Of a stretch of DNA of 64,000 nt, positions 35,426 through 44,383 are shown piece after piece. Source of the DNA: CBDFLD01 sp965249005. Lineage in GTDB: Bacteria; Acidobacteriota; UBA6911. Position 1 is the stretch's first letter; each line of letters starts with the position of its first letter. A program made the position numbers and the translations under genes. The notes below the pieces were generated by a model. That model did not search any database. It saw only the letters and a program-made list of their open reading frames with translations, and was not told the origin of the DNA. The stretch lies in NCBI GenBank assembly GCA_965249005.1, contig CBDFLD010000023.1:1178001-1242000 (forward strand), read 5' to 3'.

Positions 35426-36661
35426 ATGAGTCCCATGTACGACACCAACGATACCGACTACGAGGCGTTTTGCCGACAGGAGCTGCAGGATCCTTATCCG
35501 TTCTTCGCTCGGCTGCGCGAACAGGAGCCAGTGCATTGGTGTGAACCGTTGCACATGTGGCTCGTGACTCCGTACAAGGATGTTCTTTTTGGACTCCGAG
35601 ACCTGAAGCGGCTCCGGTCGGATCGCCGCCGCATGTACATCGATCCGCTGTTACCGGAGAATCTGCCACGCGCGATGCCTGTGATCGATCATGTCTGCCT
35701 CTGGCTTCAAAACGTCAATCCGCCCGATCACACACGGATGCGCGCCCTCGTCAACCTGGCATTTACACCTCGCCTGCTTCGCAATCTGACAACTCGCATT
35801 GAAGAAATCACCGATCAGCTGATTGATTGTGTCTGCGACGAGAAGGAGATCGATTTCGTCCAGGCCTTCTGTTTGCCGCTACCGGCGATCGTGATCTGCG
35901 AGATGCTCGGAATTCCGGAGGAGTACCGAGATCGATATCGCTCCACTGTCGAGGACCTCGTCCCATTCAGCTCGGGCGCTGGACCGGGGCTGAACGATGC
36001 CGTCGATCAGGCGCGGGGGGCCTACGATGAGCTGGTAAGCTACTTCGACGACGTGATCACCGAGCGGCGTCGGGCACCAACCGAGGACTTGATCAGCGCG
36101 ATGGCGGCGGCCGAGTCCGACGGCGACCGTTTGAGCCGGGAGGAGCTCTTTGCCATGTGCGCCTTCCTCTACGTCGCCGGACATGAGACGACCGTGAGCC
36201 TTCTTTCCAGCGGCACGAAGCTACTCCTCGATCATCCCGATCAGTTTCGACGCTTCGCCTCCGATCCTGACGGCACCGTGGAGAGGGCGATTGAGGAGTT
36301 CCTCCGCTACGAGCCGCCCGTCACGCGCGGTGTGCGCGTTCCCATCGAAGACTTCGAGTGGCACGACAAGACAGTTCGTCAAGGTGAGACGATCACGATG
36401 CTGATCGGCTCCGCCAACCGCGACCCCAGCGTCTTCGACAATCCGGATCAGTTCGATATCACCCGGCACCCCAACAAACACTTGGGGTTCGGCCACGGCA
36501 TCCATTTCTGCCTCGGCGCGCCATTGGCTCGAATCGAAGCCAGCATCGCGTTTCGAGCGATCGCACGCCGGTTGCCAGGACTGGAGCGAGCGGGAGGCAA
36601 AGCAAAGTACCGGCCGGCCTTGGGAATTCGGTCGCTGCAACGGCTGCCGGTTCGGGTGTGA
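35426..36661 (+). CDS. Cytochrome P450
   Basis: 411 residues from the ATG at 35426, five bases after the dehydrogenase stop; a longer frame from 35372 only adds codons overlapping that gene. The I-helix motif LYVAGHETTVSLL, the K-helix EFLR within EEFLRYEPPVTRG, and the heme loop LGFGHGIHFCLGAPLAR, with its cysteine ligand, are all intact. No membrane anchor is present, as usual for bacterial P450s. No ferredoxin is adjacent. Coupling with the dehydrogenase suggests hydroxylation followed by oxidation of the alcohol. The substrate is unknown. Confidence 0.96.
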   Translation: MSPMYDTNDTDYEAFCRQELQDPYPFFARLREQEPVHWCEPLHMWLVTPYKDVLFGLRDLKRLRSDRRRMYIDPLLPENLPRAMPVIDHVCLWLQNVNPPDHTRMRALVNLAFTPRLLRNLTTRIEEITDQLIDCVCDEKEIDFVQAFCLPLPAIVICEMLGIPEEYRDRYRSTVEDLVPFSSGAGPGLNDAVDQARGAYDELVSYFDDVITERRRAPTEDLISAMAAAESDGDRLSREELFAMCAFLYVAGHETTVSLLSSGTKLLLDHPDQFRRFASDPDGTVERAIEEFLRYEPPVTRGVRVPIEDFEWHDKTVRQGETITMLIGSANRDPSVFDNPDQFDITRHPNKHLGFGHGIHFCLGAPLARIEASIAFRAIARRLPGLERAGGKAKYRPALGIRSLQRLPVRV

Positions 36662-36711
36662 GCAATGACGAAAGCCATTCACTGGATCGCTGTAACCTGC
36701 TGAAAAACAAG

Positions 36712-36756
36712 TGGTAGCGACGGGTGGGCTTGAACCACCGACCTTGGGGTCATGAA
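36712..36756 (-). repeat. tRNA 3'-half relic, att-like direct repeat copy 1
   Basis: On the minus strand this reads from TTCATGACCCC (an anticodon loop with CAT) through GGTGG-TTCAAGC-CCACC, a perfect five-base-pair T-arm, to CGTCGCTACCA. That is the 3' half of a Met- or Ile2-like tRNA with encoded CCA. No D-arm or matching 5' acceptor strand precedes it. A copy with the same orientation is at 43281-43325; the two agree at all but six of about 57 positions. Integrases commonly use this part of a tRNA gene as attB. Confidence 0.75.
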
Positions 36757-36814
36757 TCCGGAGGTGCGGTATTTTGGCTCATTTCAGTCCGCATGAGATC
36801 ATCGATTATTTGGC

Positions 36815-37793
36815 TTACGCTTCGCTTCTGATATCCACCACGGCCTCGGTGATCTGGCCGAGATATTTCCGGTCGCATACGACGTCGGCGGCTATCGCGA
36901 ATCGCGGCCAAGGCGGGCGCCAGTCGCGCGGAATCTGGATCCGGAAGGACTTTTGGCCCCGTCCGCCGGCCGGGACCTCGAAGCGCAGGACGTCCGGCTC
37001 GATCCGCCATTCCGAAGGCGCCACGAGCGCCACTTCCATGATCATGGGCGCACTCCGGTAGTTTCTGTTCGGTGGCCAGCAGATCATGATGATTTACCAG
37101 AGCAGGGCGTCCGTGGCGGGAGCGATGAGGCTTGGTTCGTGCTCGATCAGGTTGCGGATCGACTTGATATGACTGTCGCTCTCGACGTGGTTGCGGAAGA
37201 TCAGGTTGTGGCGCAACACCCCCGGCCCCGACTCGGAGATGGGGAAAAAGGCATCTCCGGTGAAGGCCACCGGGGGCCCCGTCGATGGTCACGAAGAGCG
37301 CCATCTGGTATTCGGTGTGGCCGGGGGAGTGTGTGATTTCGAAGTCGTACTCCTCCCATTGAAAACGCTCGCCGTGACGGAAGGATCGTGAGACCTCGAA
37401 AGATTCTCCGAGGATGCAACCGAGATTGTAGCCGCGCGGCTTCTCGAAGATGTCCACCATGTTTTCGTAGCACCAGACCTTCGTATCGTGATGCCGGAGG
37501 AGGTGGGGGAAGCCGTTCATGTGGTCGTCGTGCATGTGGCTGGACATGGCCACATCAATGGATTTCATCCCGAAGCGTGTGCCGCTGCGGCTCAGGATGG
37601 CGTAAAAGGAGGACGCGGTCAGGTGATGCGCGATCAGATGCGGACTGACCGCAAGACCTCGGAATCACGCAGGTCGGCCATGTTCATCGATTATGGTTCG
37701 GCCTCGGGAACGCATTTCGCCGGCTTCGAGCGTGCCACCAGCACGGTCGACCGCATCCGTTTCGTTGAGCACAGCATCGACGATCTGAAGGCA
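36815..37793 (-). pseudogene. Metallo-beta-lactamase-fold gene, frameshifted and partly inverted
   Basis: On the minus strand, HHLTASSFYAILSRSG and then MKSIDVAMSSHMHDDHMNGF, THSPGHTEYQMALFVTIDG form the MBL core with the HxHxDH motif. Three single-base indels follow, near 37272 (extra base in a C/G run), 37113 and 37058. Reading across them gives VAFTGDAFFPISE, LRHNLIFRNHVESDSHIKS, then a C-terminal beta domain ending in ITEAVVDIRSEA at 36815. The strand that should join the two N-terminal pieces, MFIDYGSASGTHFAGF to SIDDLKA, lies on the opposite (plus) strand at 37680-37793, so the gene is also rearranged. Clearly dead. Confidence 0.78.
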
Positions 37794-37934
37794 CCTAGAA
37801 GAAGAGTGGAAAAACCGCCATGCGTTTTCGCCTCCTCCCGGGGTTCTTCTCCGGGAAGCCCGGGCCCCGATGCCATGGAGCCCCACTCGTGGTATCCTGA
37901 ACTGGTCTCCACAACCCTGAGAGGAGTCAACCTC

Positions 37935-38924
37935 ATGAAATACCTTGCCACGACCATTGTGCTGCTGGCCTTCGCCGGCTCTTTCGCCTCGGCGCGAGAT
38001 TCTTCGCCTGTCACTGAAGAGGCCACCCCGACCGTGCATCGAGGATCCTATGCGCTGAATGGAAGAATTCACGTCGGCCGGTTCGGGCATCCCGACGGAG
38101 AGCCCGTCACCACGGGCCCGGGGGATATGAAGCCGTCCTGGTCGAAGGAGGGCGACCTTCTGGTTTTTTTCCGGGTGACGAAGTCCGCGCCTCGTGTCCC
38201 CGACTGGAAGACGGCCATCTGTGTCGTCAAGACCGATGGTACTGGTTTTCGGAAGCTGACCGACGGCACGCGTACGGACTTCAACCCTACGTGGACTCGA
38301 GACGGCTCGAACCTGGTCGTATTGAACCGGCGAGAACCGAAAGTGGACGGTTATATCGTGATGCTGGCCAGGCCCGACGGTCAACCCGGTGAGGAATACG
38401 CCGTGAGCGACACGAGCCACCACACCTACGCCTATAGCTGTCTCAAGGACGGCCGGATGTTTGTGGCCGCCTTCCGGGAAGGGCGGGCAAAAAGAGGCTA
38501 TTTCCTCATGACACCCGACCGCAAGGGCCGTGCCAAGTACGAGTCCATTCAGTGCGAGCTGGCAAAAGAGGGCAGGCTCGATCGAATCAGCATCACGCCC
38601 GACGAAACAAAGGTTTGCCTCGAGCTCCAGCAGGGATTCGGTGAATACCGATACCCGGGCCGGGCAATCTACATCGCCGACTTCGCCGCGAAGATACCCG
38701 CGATCACGAACGCAAGGGTGATCGCCAACGAGGCACTGGAGAAGGACATTACCTATCTCTATCCGCGATGGACAAGGGACCAGAGCGCGGTTGTCTATCA
38801 TTGCACCAAGAGCGGCAGGAACCAGTTGTACATGTATCACCTCGGGGACGGCAAGACCGTCCGTGTGTCGGCGGATCCGAACGGCAATTACCTGTTTCCT
38901 CACGGCGAAGCGACGCCGAAGTGA
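37935..38924 (+). CDS. Secreted TolB-like/PD40 beta-propeller protein
   Basis: 329 residues from the ATG at 37935, with GAGGAG nine bases upstream. The frame extends upstream, but that part contains the inverted MBL fragment. The protein starts MKYLATTIVLLAFAGSFASA, a signal peptide. Repeats of the WD40-like/TolB type appear: MKPSWSKEGDLLVFFRV, FNPTWTRDGSNLVVLNRR, ISITPDETKVCLELQQ and LYPRWTRDQSAVVYH. These are typical of PD40 propellers that bind peptides or sugars in the periplasm. An aldo/keto reductase follows 18 bp later. No catalytic residues are evident. Confidence 0.8.
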   Translation: MKYLATTIVLLAFAGSFASARDSSPVTEEATPTVHRGSYALNGRIHVGRFGHPDGEPVTTGPGDMKPSWSKEGDLLVFFRVTKSAPRVPDWKTAICVVKTDGTGFRKLTDGTRTDFNPTWTRDGSNLVVLNRREPKVDGYIVMLARPDGQPGEEYAVSDTSHHTYAYSCLKDGRMFVAAFREGRAKRGYFLMTPDRKGRAKYESIQCELAKEGRLDRISITPDETKVCLELQQGFGEYRYPGRAIYIADFAAKIPAITNARVIANEALEKDITYLYPRWTRDQSAVVYHCTKSGRNQLYMYHLGDGKTVRVSADPNGNYLFPHGEATPK

Positions 38925-38942
38925 GCAATTCCGGGAGCTGAT

Positions 38943-39968
38943 ATGATGAAAGCCAGGCTGGGACGACGTGACTTCTTGAGGCGTGGCGCGGCGGTGGCTA
39001 CGATATCCGCGGGTCTTGGCCCCGGGGCCGTGGCCAGGGAAAAGCAAATAGAACGGGCCGCTTCAATTCCCACCCGCGTATTCGGCAAGACCGGCGTGAA
39101 GCTGCCAATCCTCGGCTACGGCGGCGCCGCGCTGCCCAGGAAGTGGGGCAGTCCGCTCTCGACCGAGGATCGTGTGAAGCTGATTCGCACCGTCTATGAT
39201 CGAGGCGTGAGGTATTTCGACACCGCCGGCAACTACATGGAGAGTCAGCCGATTCTTGGGGAAGGACTGAAGGGCATCCGCGACAAGGTCTACCTGGTCA
39301 CCAAGGTCGAGACGACGGATCCGGCCATGGTTCGCGGCGCGGTCGAAAAATCGCTGGGGGAGCTCCAGACGGACTACCTCGACGCCATTCTGATCCACGG
39401 TACTCCAGGACTGGAGCAGATGAGCGTGGATCGTGCCATGAAGATCCACGGGGAACTGGTCAAGCTGCGGGATGAAGGGATCGCCAGGTTCCTCGGGCTA
39501 TCGGCGCACTCTTATTTCGACAAGGCCCTGGCGCTGATCTCCTCCGGTGGGTTCGACCTGTGCATGCTGTCCTACGGATACCTTCCAAGAGGATACAACC
39601 AGGTCTTCTCCGCCAGAATGATCGAGCTGCGCAACGCCTGCCTGGCGAAGGCGCACGAAATGGGGCTGGGTATCGCCGCGATGAAGGTCGTCGGTGCCGG
39701 CATGCTTGGCGCCTGGTCGGGAAACGTCGTGCCGGGATTCGACAAGAAACGCCTCGAGCAACTGCCCGGTGCGGCCATCCGTTACGTACTGGATGACGAT
39801 CGAATCGATCTCCTCGTCATCGGCATGCGTTTGGAGGAAGAGGTCGCTGCCAACATCAAGACGCTCACGAACGACAACACGTACACGGCGGATGACCGGG
39901 CCCTTCTGACAGAGTTCAGCGCAAGAGTGTTCGAGAGCAACATGATCAAGCGCCTGAGGATTGATTGA
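38943..39968 (+). CDS. Tat-signal aldo/keto reductase
   Basis: 341 residues. LGRRDFLRRGAAVATISAGL is a Tat signal of good quality. The barrel keeps the reductase tetrad: Asp in RYFDTAGNYMES with its Tyr three residues on, Lys in YLVTKVET, and His in AILIHGTPG. A C-terminal helical segment like those of bacterial ferredoxin-linked or exported reductases follows. Exported aldo/keto reductases need NADPH or another bound nucleotide, so the exported location is unusual. GGGAG lies before the ATG. It follows the TolB-like gene in the same direction. Confidence 0.9.
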   Translation: MMKARLGRRDFLRRGAAVATISAGLGPGAVAREKQIERAASIPTRVFGKTGVKLPILGYGGAALPRKWGSPLSTEDRVKLIRTVYDRGVRYFDTAGNYMESQPILGEGLKGIRDKVYLVTKVETTDPAMVRGAVEKSLGELQTDYLDAILIHGTPGLEQMSVDRAMKIHGELVKLRDEGIARFLGLSAHSYFDKALALISSGGFDLCMLSYGYLPRGYNQVFSARMIELRNACLAKAHEMGLGIAAMKVVGAGMLGAWSGNVVPGFDKKRLEQLPGAAIRYVLDDDRIDLLVIGMRLEEEVAANIKTLTNDNTYTADDRALLTEFSARVFESNMIKRLRID

Positions 39969-40130
39969 CTCGGTGAAGCCTGCTCAACGCAACGGCGTGA
40001 AGCACCGGTGAACACACGAAGGTCAATGAGGGATCATTGATTTGGTTGAAGCCGAAGTTTTACCGGAGATGCTGCTGCGAAAACGTAGCACGTGGTGAAC
40101 CATCCGCACTACCAATCGAGGAGGCAATCG

Positions 40131-41443
40131 ATGCAGAACGTATCAAGCCAGGTGGTCGCCCTGGGGCTGTTGTCGTGTCTGGGCGCCCTGGGCGCGAAAC
40201 CGGTTAGGGGAGGGGAGCTCGGTTCGGAGGCCGGATCGGGTGGCGCGGTGGTCGCCCAGGATGGCGCGCCGTCTGGCGCGACCGAGCGGACGGACCTGCT
40301 TACTTTCGCGCGAGGGGTGTTGTTCGTCAAGCAGACCGGCTTGGCCACCGGTACGGCGGGGGCCGCCTTGCTGGCGGTCAACGGCGACCCGTATCGTCTG
40401 GGTATCGCCAGGGATGACAAACTCCCGGTTGAGTTCATCTACAAGCTGCCGGCCAACACCACGTTTGACCGGTTTGCGATTCCCTCCGTCGTCGAACAGC
40501 CGGGCAACGTGACCTTTGTCAAGAGCGTCACGGTATCCGGTTCGCTGGAGGGGCCAGACGAGGGCTATCGAGTGCTGACGTCGTTCGAACTCGAGACCCA
40601 CGGCCCGGACGAACAGGTCACCGAGCAGGTGCCCGACATCCAGACTCCGGTGCGGTGGTTAAAGATTCGCTTCGATGGTGGGATCAACATCGTGGAGGGC
40701 GAGCAAGGCCGGACAAACATTTGGTTCAGTGAGCTGATCGGGAACGGCACGCAGGAGGCCGTGCCGCTGTCGACCGCATTCGATGGTGTCTGGGACCTCC
40801 GGCTGACCAAGCGGCAGGATCTGCGCGGGGTGCCACTGCAGCTGAGTCAGGACGGCGCGACAATCACTGGCTGCTATGGCGACCACCGCCTGACCGGCTC
40901 GGTCAACGGACCGATCGCGAGAGCGATCGGCAAGGACCCGCGGACGGGCCGTTCCAGCGCCTTCGTGTTCGTTGCCGATGAAGATGGCGCGGTGCACGCG
41001 TCGCTGTCCATCAACAAAGGCCTCTTTGGAGCTCGCACGGCCGTCGTCGACCCCGACCTTGACCCGGGCTCGAGCCCGTGTGCCGCAGACCCACCCGAGC
41101 CGGTCGCGTGTGGCACCAACGTCTATGTGAACTTCGCGATCAACTCCGCGGCCATCCTGCCCGAGTCCGAGCAGGTGTTGGCCGACGTCTATGCCCAGCT
41201 GGTGGAGGAGGGCGCGCCCGGGTGTCGATCGTGGGCCACACCTCGACGGAGGGTGAGGCGGACTATAACCTCGCGCTGTCCGAGCGGCGCGCGCAGGCGG
41301 TCGTCGACAACCTTGTGGCCAAAGGGTTCGAAGCCGGGATCATATCGGCGGTCGGAAGGGGTGAGTCCGAGCCACTGATTAGACCCGACCGTGACGAAAC
41401 GGCCCGTAGTCTGAATCGTCGAGTTCAGATCAGTTGCGAGTAG
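40131..41443 (+). pseudogene. OmpA-domain outer-membrane protein, frameshifted near 41215
   Basis: The gene starts at 40131 (GAGG upstream) with a signal peptide. The first two thirds hold a beta-rich domain (TNIWFSELIGNG, FDGVWDLRLTKR) and a short domain before an OmpA C-terminal domain: CGTNVYVNFAINSAAILPES then EQVLADVYAQLVEEGA. Directly after this the frame is lost; the sense continues one frame over with RVSIVGHTSTEGEADYNLAL, SERRAQAVVDNLVAKG and GRGESEPLIRPD, the peptidoglycan-binding half of the OmpA domain, to the stop at 41443. One missing base in the GC-rich run at about 41215 explains it. Intact, it would anchor the outer membrane to peptidoglycan. Confidence 0.85.
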
Positions 41444-41622
41444 TGAACCATAGTCGAAATATGCGTCAATATAGGGGAATCGCACGTGGGAACGCTGCGC
41501 AACTCTGACAGTGTTTGTCGCCACCAAACTGTTTAACGTGAATTGACAACCCCATTGCAGATTACCGCCAATGGCCCAATTGAACGCAGGACTCTGAATC
41601 CTCAAAAGAATGGAGAGCACCC

Positions 41623-43167
41623 ATGTCGATCTTCAAAACCGTACACGGCATTCAACGCACCAACAGCCTCTCGTTTGTCCTCGACGAGGATATGGCGGAG
41701 CGAGATTACATCGGCTGGCGAATGGAAAAGGCGGTATTGGACCCGGCGAACCCGCTAATCGAACCCAAGTATCCGTGGGACAGCGGTTGCGGCTTTGCCC
41801 ACGGCACCTTTTTGGTCGATCCCATCGACGGCTTGTGGAAGGGGTGGTGGAGCTCAAACCCGGCCGGAGGAAAAGCCAGCATGAGCCGCTGCCGGCTCAC
41901 CTATGCCGTCTCCGAAGACGGCGTGAACTGGACGCGCCCCGAGCTGGATCTCTGTCCGCGGCCCGATTACCCAAAGACCAACATCCTGTTCGACTTTGAT
42001 TCCGGCGGCAGCACCTGGTACGCCTCGGTCATCGTGCATCCCGATGCCGAGCCCGATTTTCGGTACGAGATGTTTTGCATGCGCAATCCTCAGGGTCCCG
42101 GTGAACCAGGGGTGGCGTTCGTGCGAGGGATCCAGCCCATGCCCGGGGAAACCCACCACCCATTTGCCACCTATCGCTACTACGCGCCCGACGGAATACA
42201 CTGGGAGGCACACGAAGGGCCACTCTTGGTTCCACAAACGGTCGGCATGAAAATGACCATGCCCTATACCGAGGCCTTTGGCGGCGCGGACTCGGCTTCC
42301 TTCTATTCGAACCGGAGCCTGGGCAAGAACGACAACGGCTACACTCTCTACCAGAAAGTCGGAGAGGTAATGCATCCCGGCGGCCTGGTACCCCACGATT
42401 GTTTTCCCTGGGGCCGACGGGTCATTGCCATGCGCACCAGTCCCGACGGCACGAACTGGTCGCACATCGAGGTGATCATTCAACCCGACTGGCGCGATCC
42501 CCACGATCAACAGTTCATGGAACTGGCTCCTCACAAGGTCCAGGGAGGGTTTCTCGGACTGTTGTGTTGCTATAACGTGCGCGAGCACACCATCGATTTT
42601 CAATTCGCGGGCAGTGCGGACGGACGGCTCTGGTCGCGTCCTTCCCGCCAGCCCACGCTGCCGGTGTCGCCGCTGGGTGACTACGGCGGGGGGATGATGT
42701 GGGCGACGCACGAGCTGATCGAGCACCAGGGTCGTCTCTATATGTACTTCGCGGGGACGGAGGGTTTACACGGCGACACCTCGTTCGGTTGCGGCCCCAA
42801 TCTCAATAACTTTCACGGCGCCATCTGCCGCGCGAGCTGGGAGGTCGACCGGTACTGGGCGGTGGTCAGCGGGGTGGGAGGCGTCTACGAAGCCAGCTTC
42901 CGCACCCACGCGGCGCCCGCGGGCGGGAAGCGCCTGCTCCTGAACGCCGCCACGTCGACAGTGAGCGAGGGCGAGCTCAGCGTAGAGTTAACGGATCCCG
43001 AAGGAACGCCTATCCCCGGCTTCAGCCGCGCCGATTATCAGCCGTGGCACGGTAACAGCAAGAGGCAGCCCGCACGCTGGTCCGGCGGCGACACCTGTCC
43101 GCAAGGGTACGCCGCCGCCCGGTTTTTCCTCCGCCGCGCCAGGCTTTATGGTTACGCTTGGGATTAG
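41623..43167 (+). CDS. GH32/GH43-like five-bladed beta-propeller protein
   Basis: 514 residues without a signal peptide. GGAGA precedes the ATG. Five repeated sheets with features typical of the glycosyl hydrolase family 32/43 fold are visible: FAHGTFLVDPIDGLWKGWW, CRLTYAVSEDGVNWTRPEL, YRYYAPDGIHWEAHEG, AMRTSPDGTNWSHIE, and QFAGSADGRLWSRPS. A small C-terminal beta domain (SEGELSVELTDPEGTPI) follows, resembling the one on many propeller hydrolases. The carboxylates of active GH32 or GH43 enzymes cannot be placed with certainty. Function is inferred as carbohydrate-related only. It is followed by the duplicated, tRNA-relic-bearing segment. Confidence 0.72.
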   Translation: MSIFKTVHGIQRTNSLSFVLDEDMAERDYIGWRMEKAVLDPANPLIEPKYPWDSGCGFAHGTFLVDPIDGLWKGWWSSNPAGGKASMSRCRLTYAVSEDGVNWTRPELDLCPRPDYPKTNILFDFDSGGSTWYASVIVHPDAEPDFRYEMFCMRNPQGPGEPGVAFVRGIQPMPGETHHPFATYRYYAPDGIHWEAHEGPLLVPQTVGMKMTMPYTEAFGGADSASFYSNRSLGKNDNGYTLYQKVGEVMHPGGLVPHDCFPWGRRVIAMRTSPDGTNWSHIEVIIQPDWRDPHDQQFMELAPHKVQGGFLGLLCCYNVREHTIDFQFAGSADGRLWSRPSRQPTLPVSPLGDYGGGMMWATHELIEHQGRLYMYFAGTEGLHGDTSFGCGPNLNNFHGAICRASWEVDRYWAVVSGVGGVYEASFRTHAAPAGGKRLLLNAATSTVSEGELSVELTDPEGTPIPGFSRADYQPWHGNSKRQPARWSGGDTCPQGYAAARFFLRRARLYGYAWD

Positions 43168-43280
43168 GGTGTCATCCAAGTTGCTGAACTTTGACGAGTC
43201 GTCAGATGGATGTTAGATATTGGCCCATTTGGGGCGTTTGCTAGCCCCATATTCTTTCCTGTAAACCATTAAAAAAAAAT

Positions 43281-43325
43281 TGGTAGCGACGGGTGGACTT
43301 GAACCACCGACCGTGGGGTTATGAA
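43281..43325 (-). repeat. tRNA 3'-half relic, att-like direct repeat copy 2
   Basis: Same orientation as copy 1. It runs TTCATAACCCCACGG, then a T-arm GGTGG-TTCAAGT-CCACC, then CGTCGCTACCA, with no D-arm or 5' half. It lies within the insertion that separates two blocks of the duplicated segment, immediately after an A-rich run. Together with copy 1 it brackets 36712-43325, the MBL, TolB-like, aldo/keto reductase, OmpA-domain and GH32-like genes. Confidence 0.75.
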
Positions 43326-43346
43326 CTCGGAGGTACGCGTGGTTTC

Positions 43347-43486
43347 GGAAGGAATGGGCGAAGACTGGCAAAAAGTTGGACTTGGGGAAAGGTTGTCTGC
43401 GCTTTAAGCCGTGGAGAAAGTGAACCATCTCGACTCGGGACACTTCCCGATGCTGTCGATGCGCTTGGAGGTCGCCAAGCTACTCT
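43347..43486 (+). pseudogene. Fused relic of a DUF1801-type gene and an alpha/beta hydrolase C-terminus
   Basis: One frame gives WAKTGKKLDLGKGCLRFK, the end of a DUF1801-type protein, which in copy B continues with EKLEDLALDV. Here it jumps straight into the last 25 residues of the copy B hydrolase in another frame (VEKVNHLDSGHFPMLSMRLE). This junction is what a deletion of about 0.8 kb between the two genes would leave. Neither piece can be functional. Confidence 0.8.
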
Positions 43487-43516
43487 AGATCAGCGAATCA
43501 ACCTGGGAGGTGGGCC

Positions 43517-43925
43517 ATTCGGCAACAAGTCACCGAGTTCGTCACGTCGACGCGTGGCAAGACGTTACATGACATCACAGGCGAGGTTCTGGATTGGGTC
43601 GGAGCGTCGGGGATCGAGGAAGGAATGCTGACCCTCCACGTGCGGCACACCTCGGCCTCGTTGCTGATTCAGGAGAACGCGGACCCCGAGGTGCAGCGCG
43701 ACCTCGAGCGCTTCTTCCGCCGGCTGGTGCCCGACGGCGATCCGATCTTCCGCCACACCGCCGAGGGGCCGGACGACATGGCGGCGCACGTGCGCTCGGC
43801 GCTGACCTCGACGACGCTGTCGATACCGGTGATCGGTCGCCGCCCCGCGCTCGGGACCTGGCAGGGGATCTACCTTTACGAGCACCGGGACGCGCCGCAC
43901 CGCCGCCCACCTCATCGGCGAGTAG
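43517..43925 (+). pseudogene. YjbQ-like gene copy A, 3' frameshifted
   Basis: The reading matches YjbQ copy B almost perfectly: MLTLHVRHTSASLLIQENAD, FRHTAEGPDDMAAHV and RPALGTWQGIYLYEHRDAPH. An 11-base deletion between CGCCGCC repeats near 43908 shifts the frame, so the last 12 residues (RRRIAAHLIGE in copy B) are lost. The apparent ATT start and GGGAGG of copy B are kept, but the GTG of copy B is GTC here. The original stop is at 43923-43925. Probably inactive, with the intact paralogue at 48693. Confidence 0.8.
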
Positions 43926-44004
43926 CCCGTCGAAGGGCGCGTTCTGGCTGGCGCCCCCTGTCGATTCAGTTCCGCTGTTTTCGGTAGTCTCGGGGCGAGC
44001 GCCC

Positions 44005-44193
44005 CATCCGTTGACTGTCAATGTCGGTGACTCGCAGCTGAGCAACCTCGGCGGTGCGCAACCCACCCGCGTATGCCATCATCAGAATGGACCGGTGCTT
44101 GATATTGGTGATGCCTTCGAAAAAGCGAGCGACTTCCACGGGACTCAAGGCAACGGGGAGTTTCCTTTCCTGCCTCGGGAAAGGAATGTGCTC
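44005..44193 (-). pseudogene. Tyrosine-recombinase integrase relic
   Basis: The minus-strand frame reads EHIPFPRQERKLPVALSPVE, then VARFFEGITNIKHRSILMMA, YAGGLRTAEVAQLRVTDIDS and QRM. These match the start of the catalytic domain of XerC/D-like tyrosine recombinases, with the first catalytic Arg in GGLRTAEVA. The following motifs (HxxR, Tyr) are absent and the sequence runs into non-matching frames, so only about 60 residues survive. It lies between the duplicated segment and the intron relic. Confidence 0.82.
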
Positions 44194-44383
44194 GATGGCG
44201 TGTCTTCTACCCTATAGTTTGGATTCGCTGTGGATGAGTTTGGGAAGCAGGAACGCTTCTTATTTCCAATGCCGAAGCTGGAGTGTAGAGAACTACCGCG
44301 AAGCGGTTTAGTTCAACAACGACATATCCGAAGCTACGGGGAAGGCATCCCAGCAGAAACGTAACTTCCGAGATGCAGCTGCA

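Larger units (their letters stand above)
43185..43957 (+). repeat. Segmental duplication copy A (collapsed)
   Basis: Matches copy B at 47672-49134. The shared sequence starts near GATGGATGTTAGAT, is interrupted in A by about 123 bases carrying the second tRNA 3'-half relic, resumes at GGTTTCGGAAGG (43341), then loses about 820 bases of the alpha/beta hydrolase between 43404 and 43410. It continues through the hydrolase 3' end and YjbQ, and stops at GGGCGCGTTCTG (about 43957). A also lacks 11 bases near the end of YjbQ. Confidence 0.85.

Noticed and set aside
37665..39047. 460-codon open frame on the minus strand opposite the TolB-like gene
   Set aside because: The plus-strand frame has a signal peptide, propeller repeats and an SD; the minus frame is its shadow, though its end overlaps the scrambled MBL segment.
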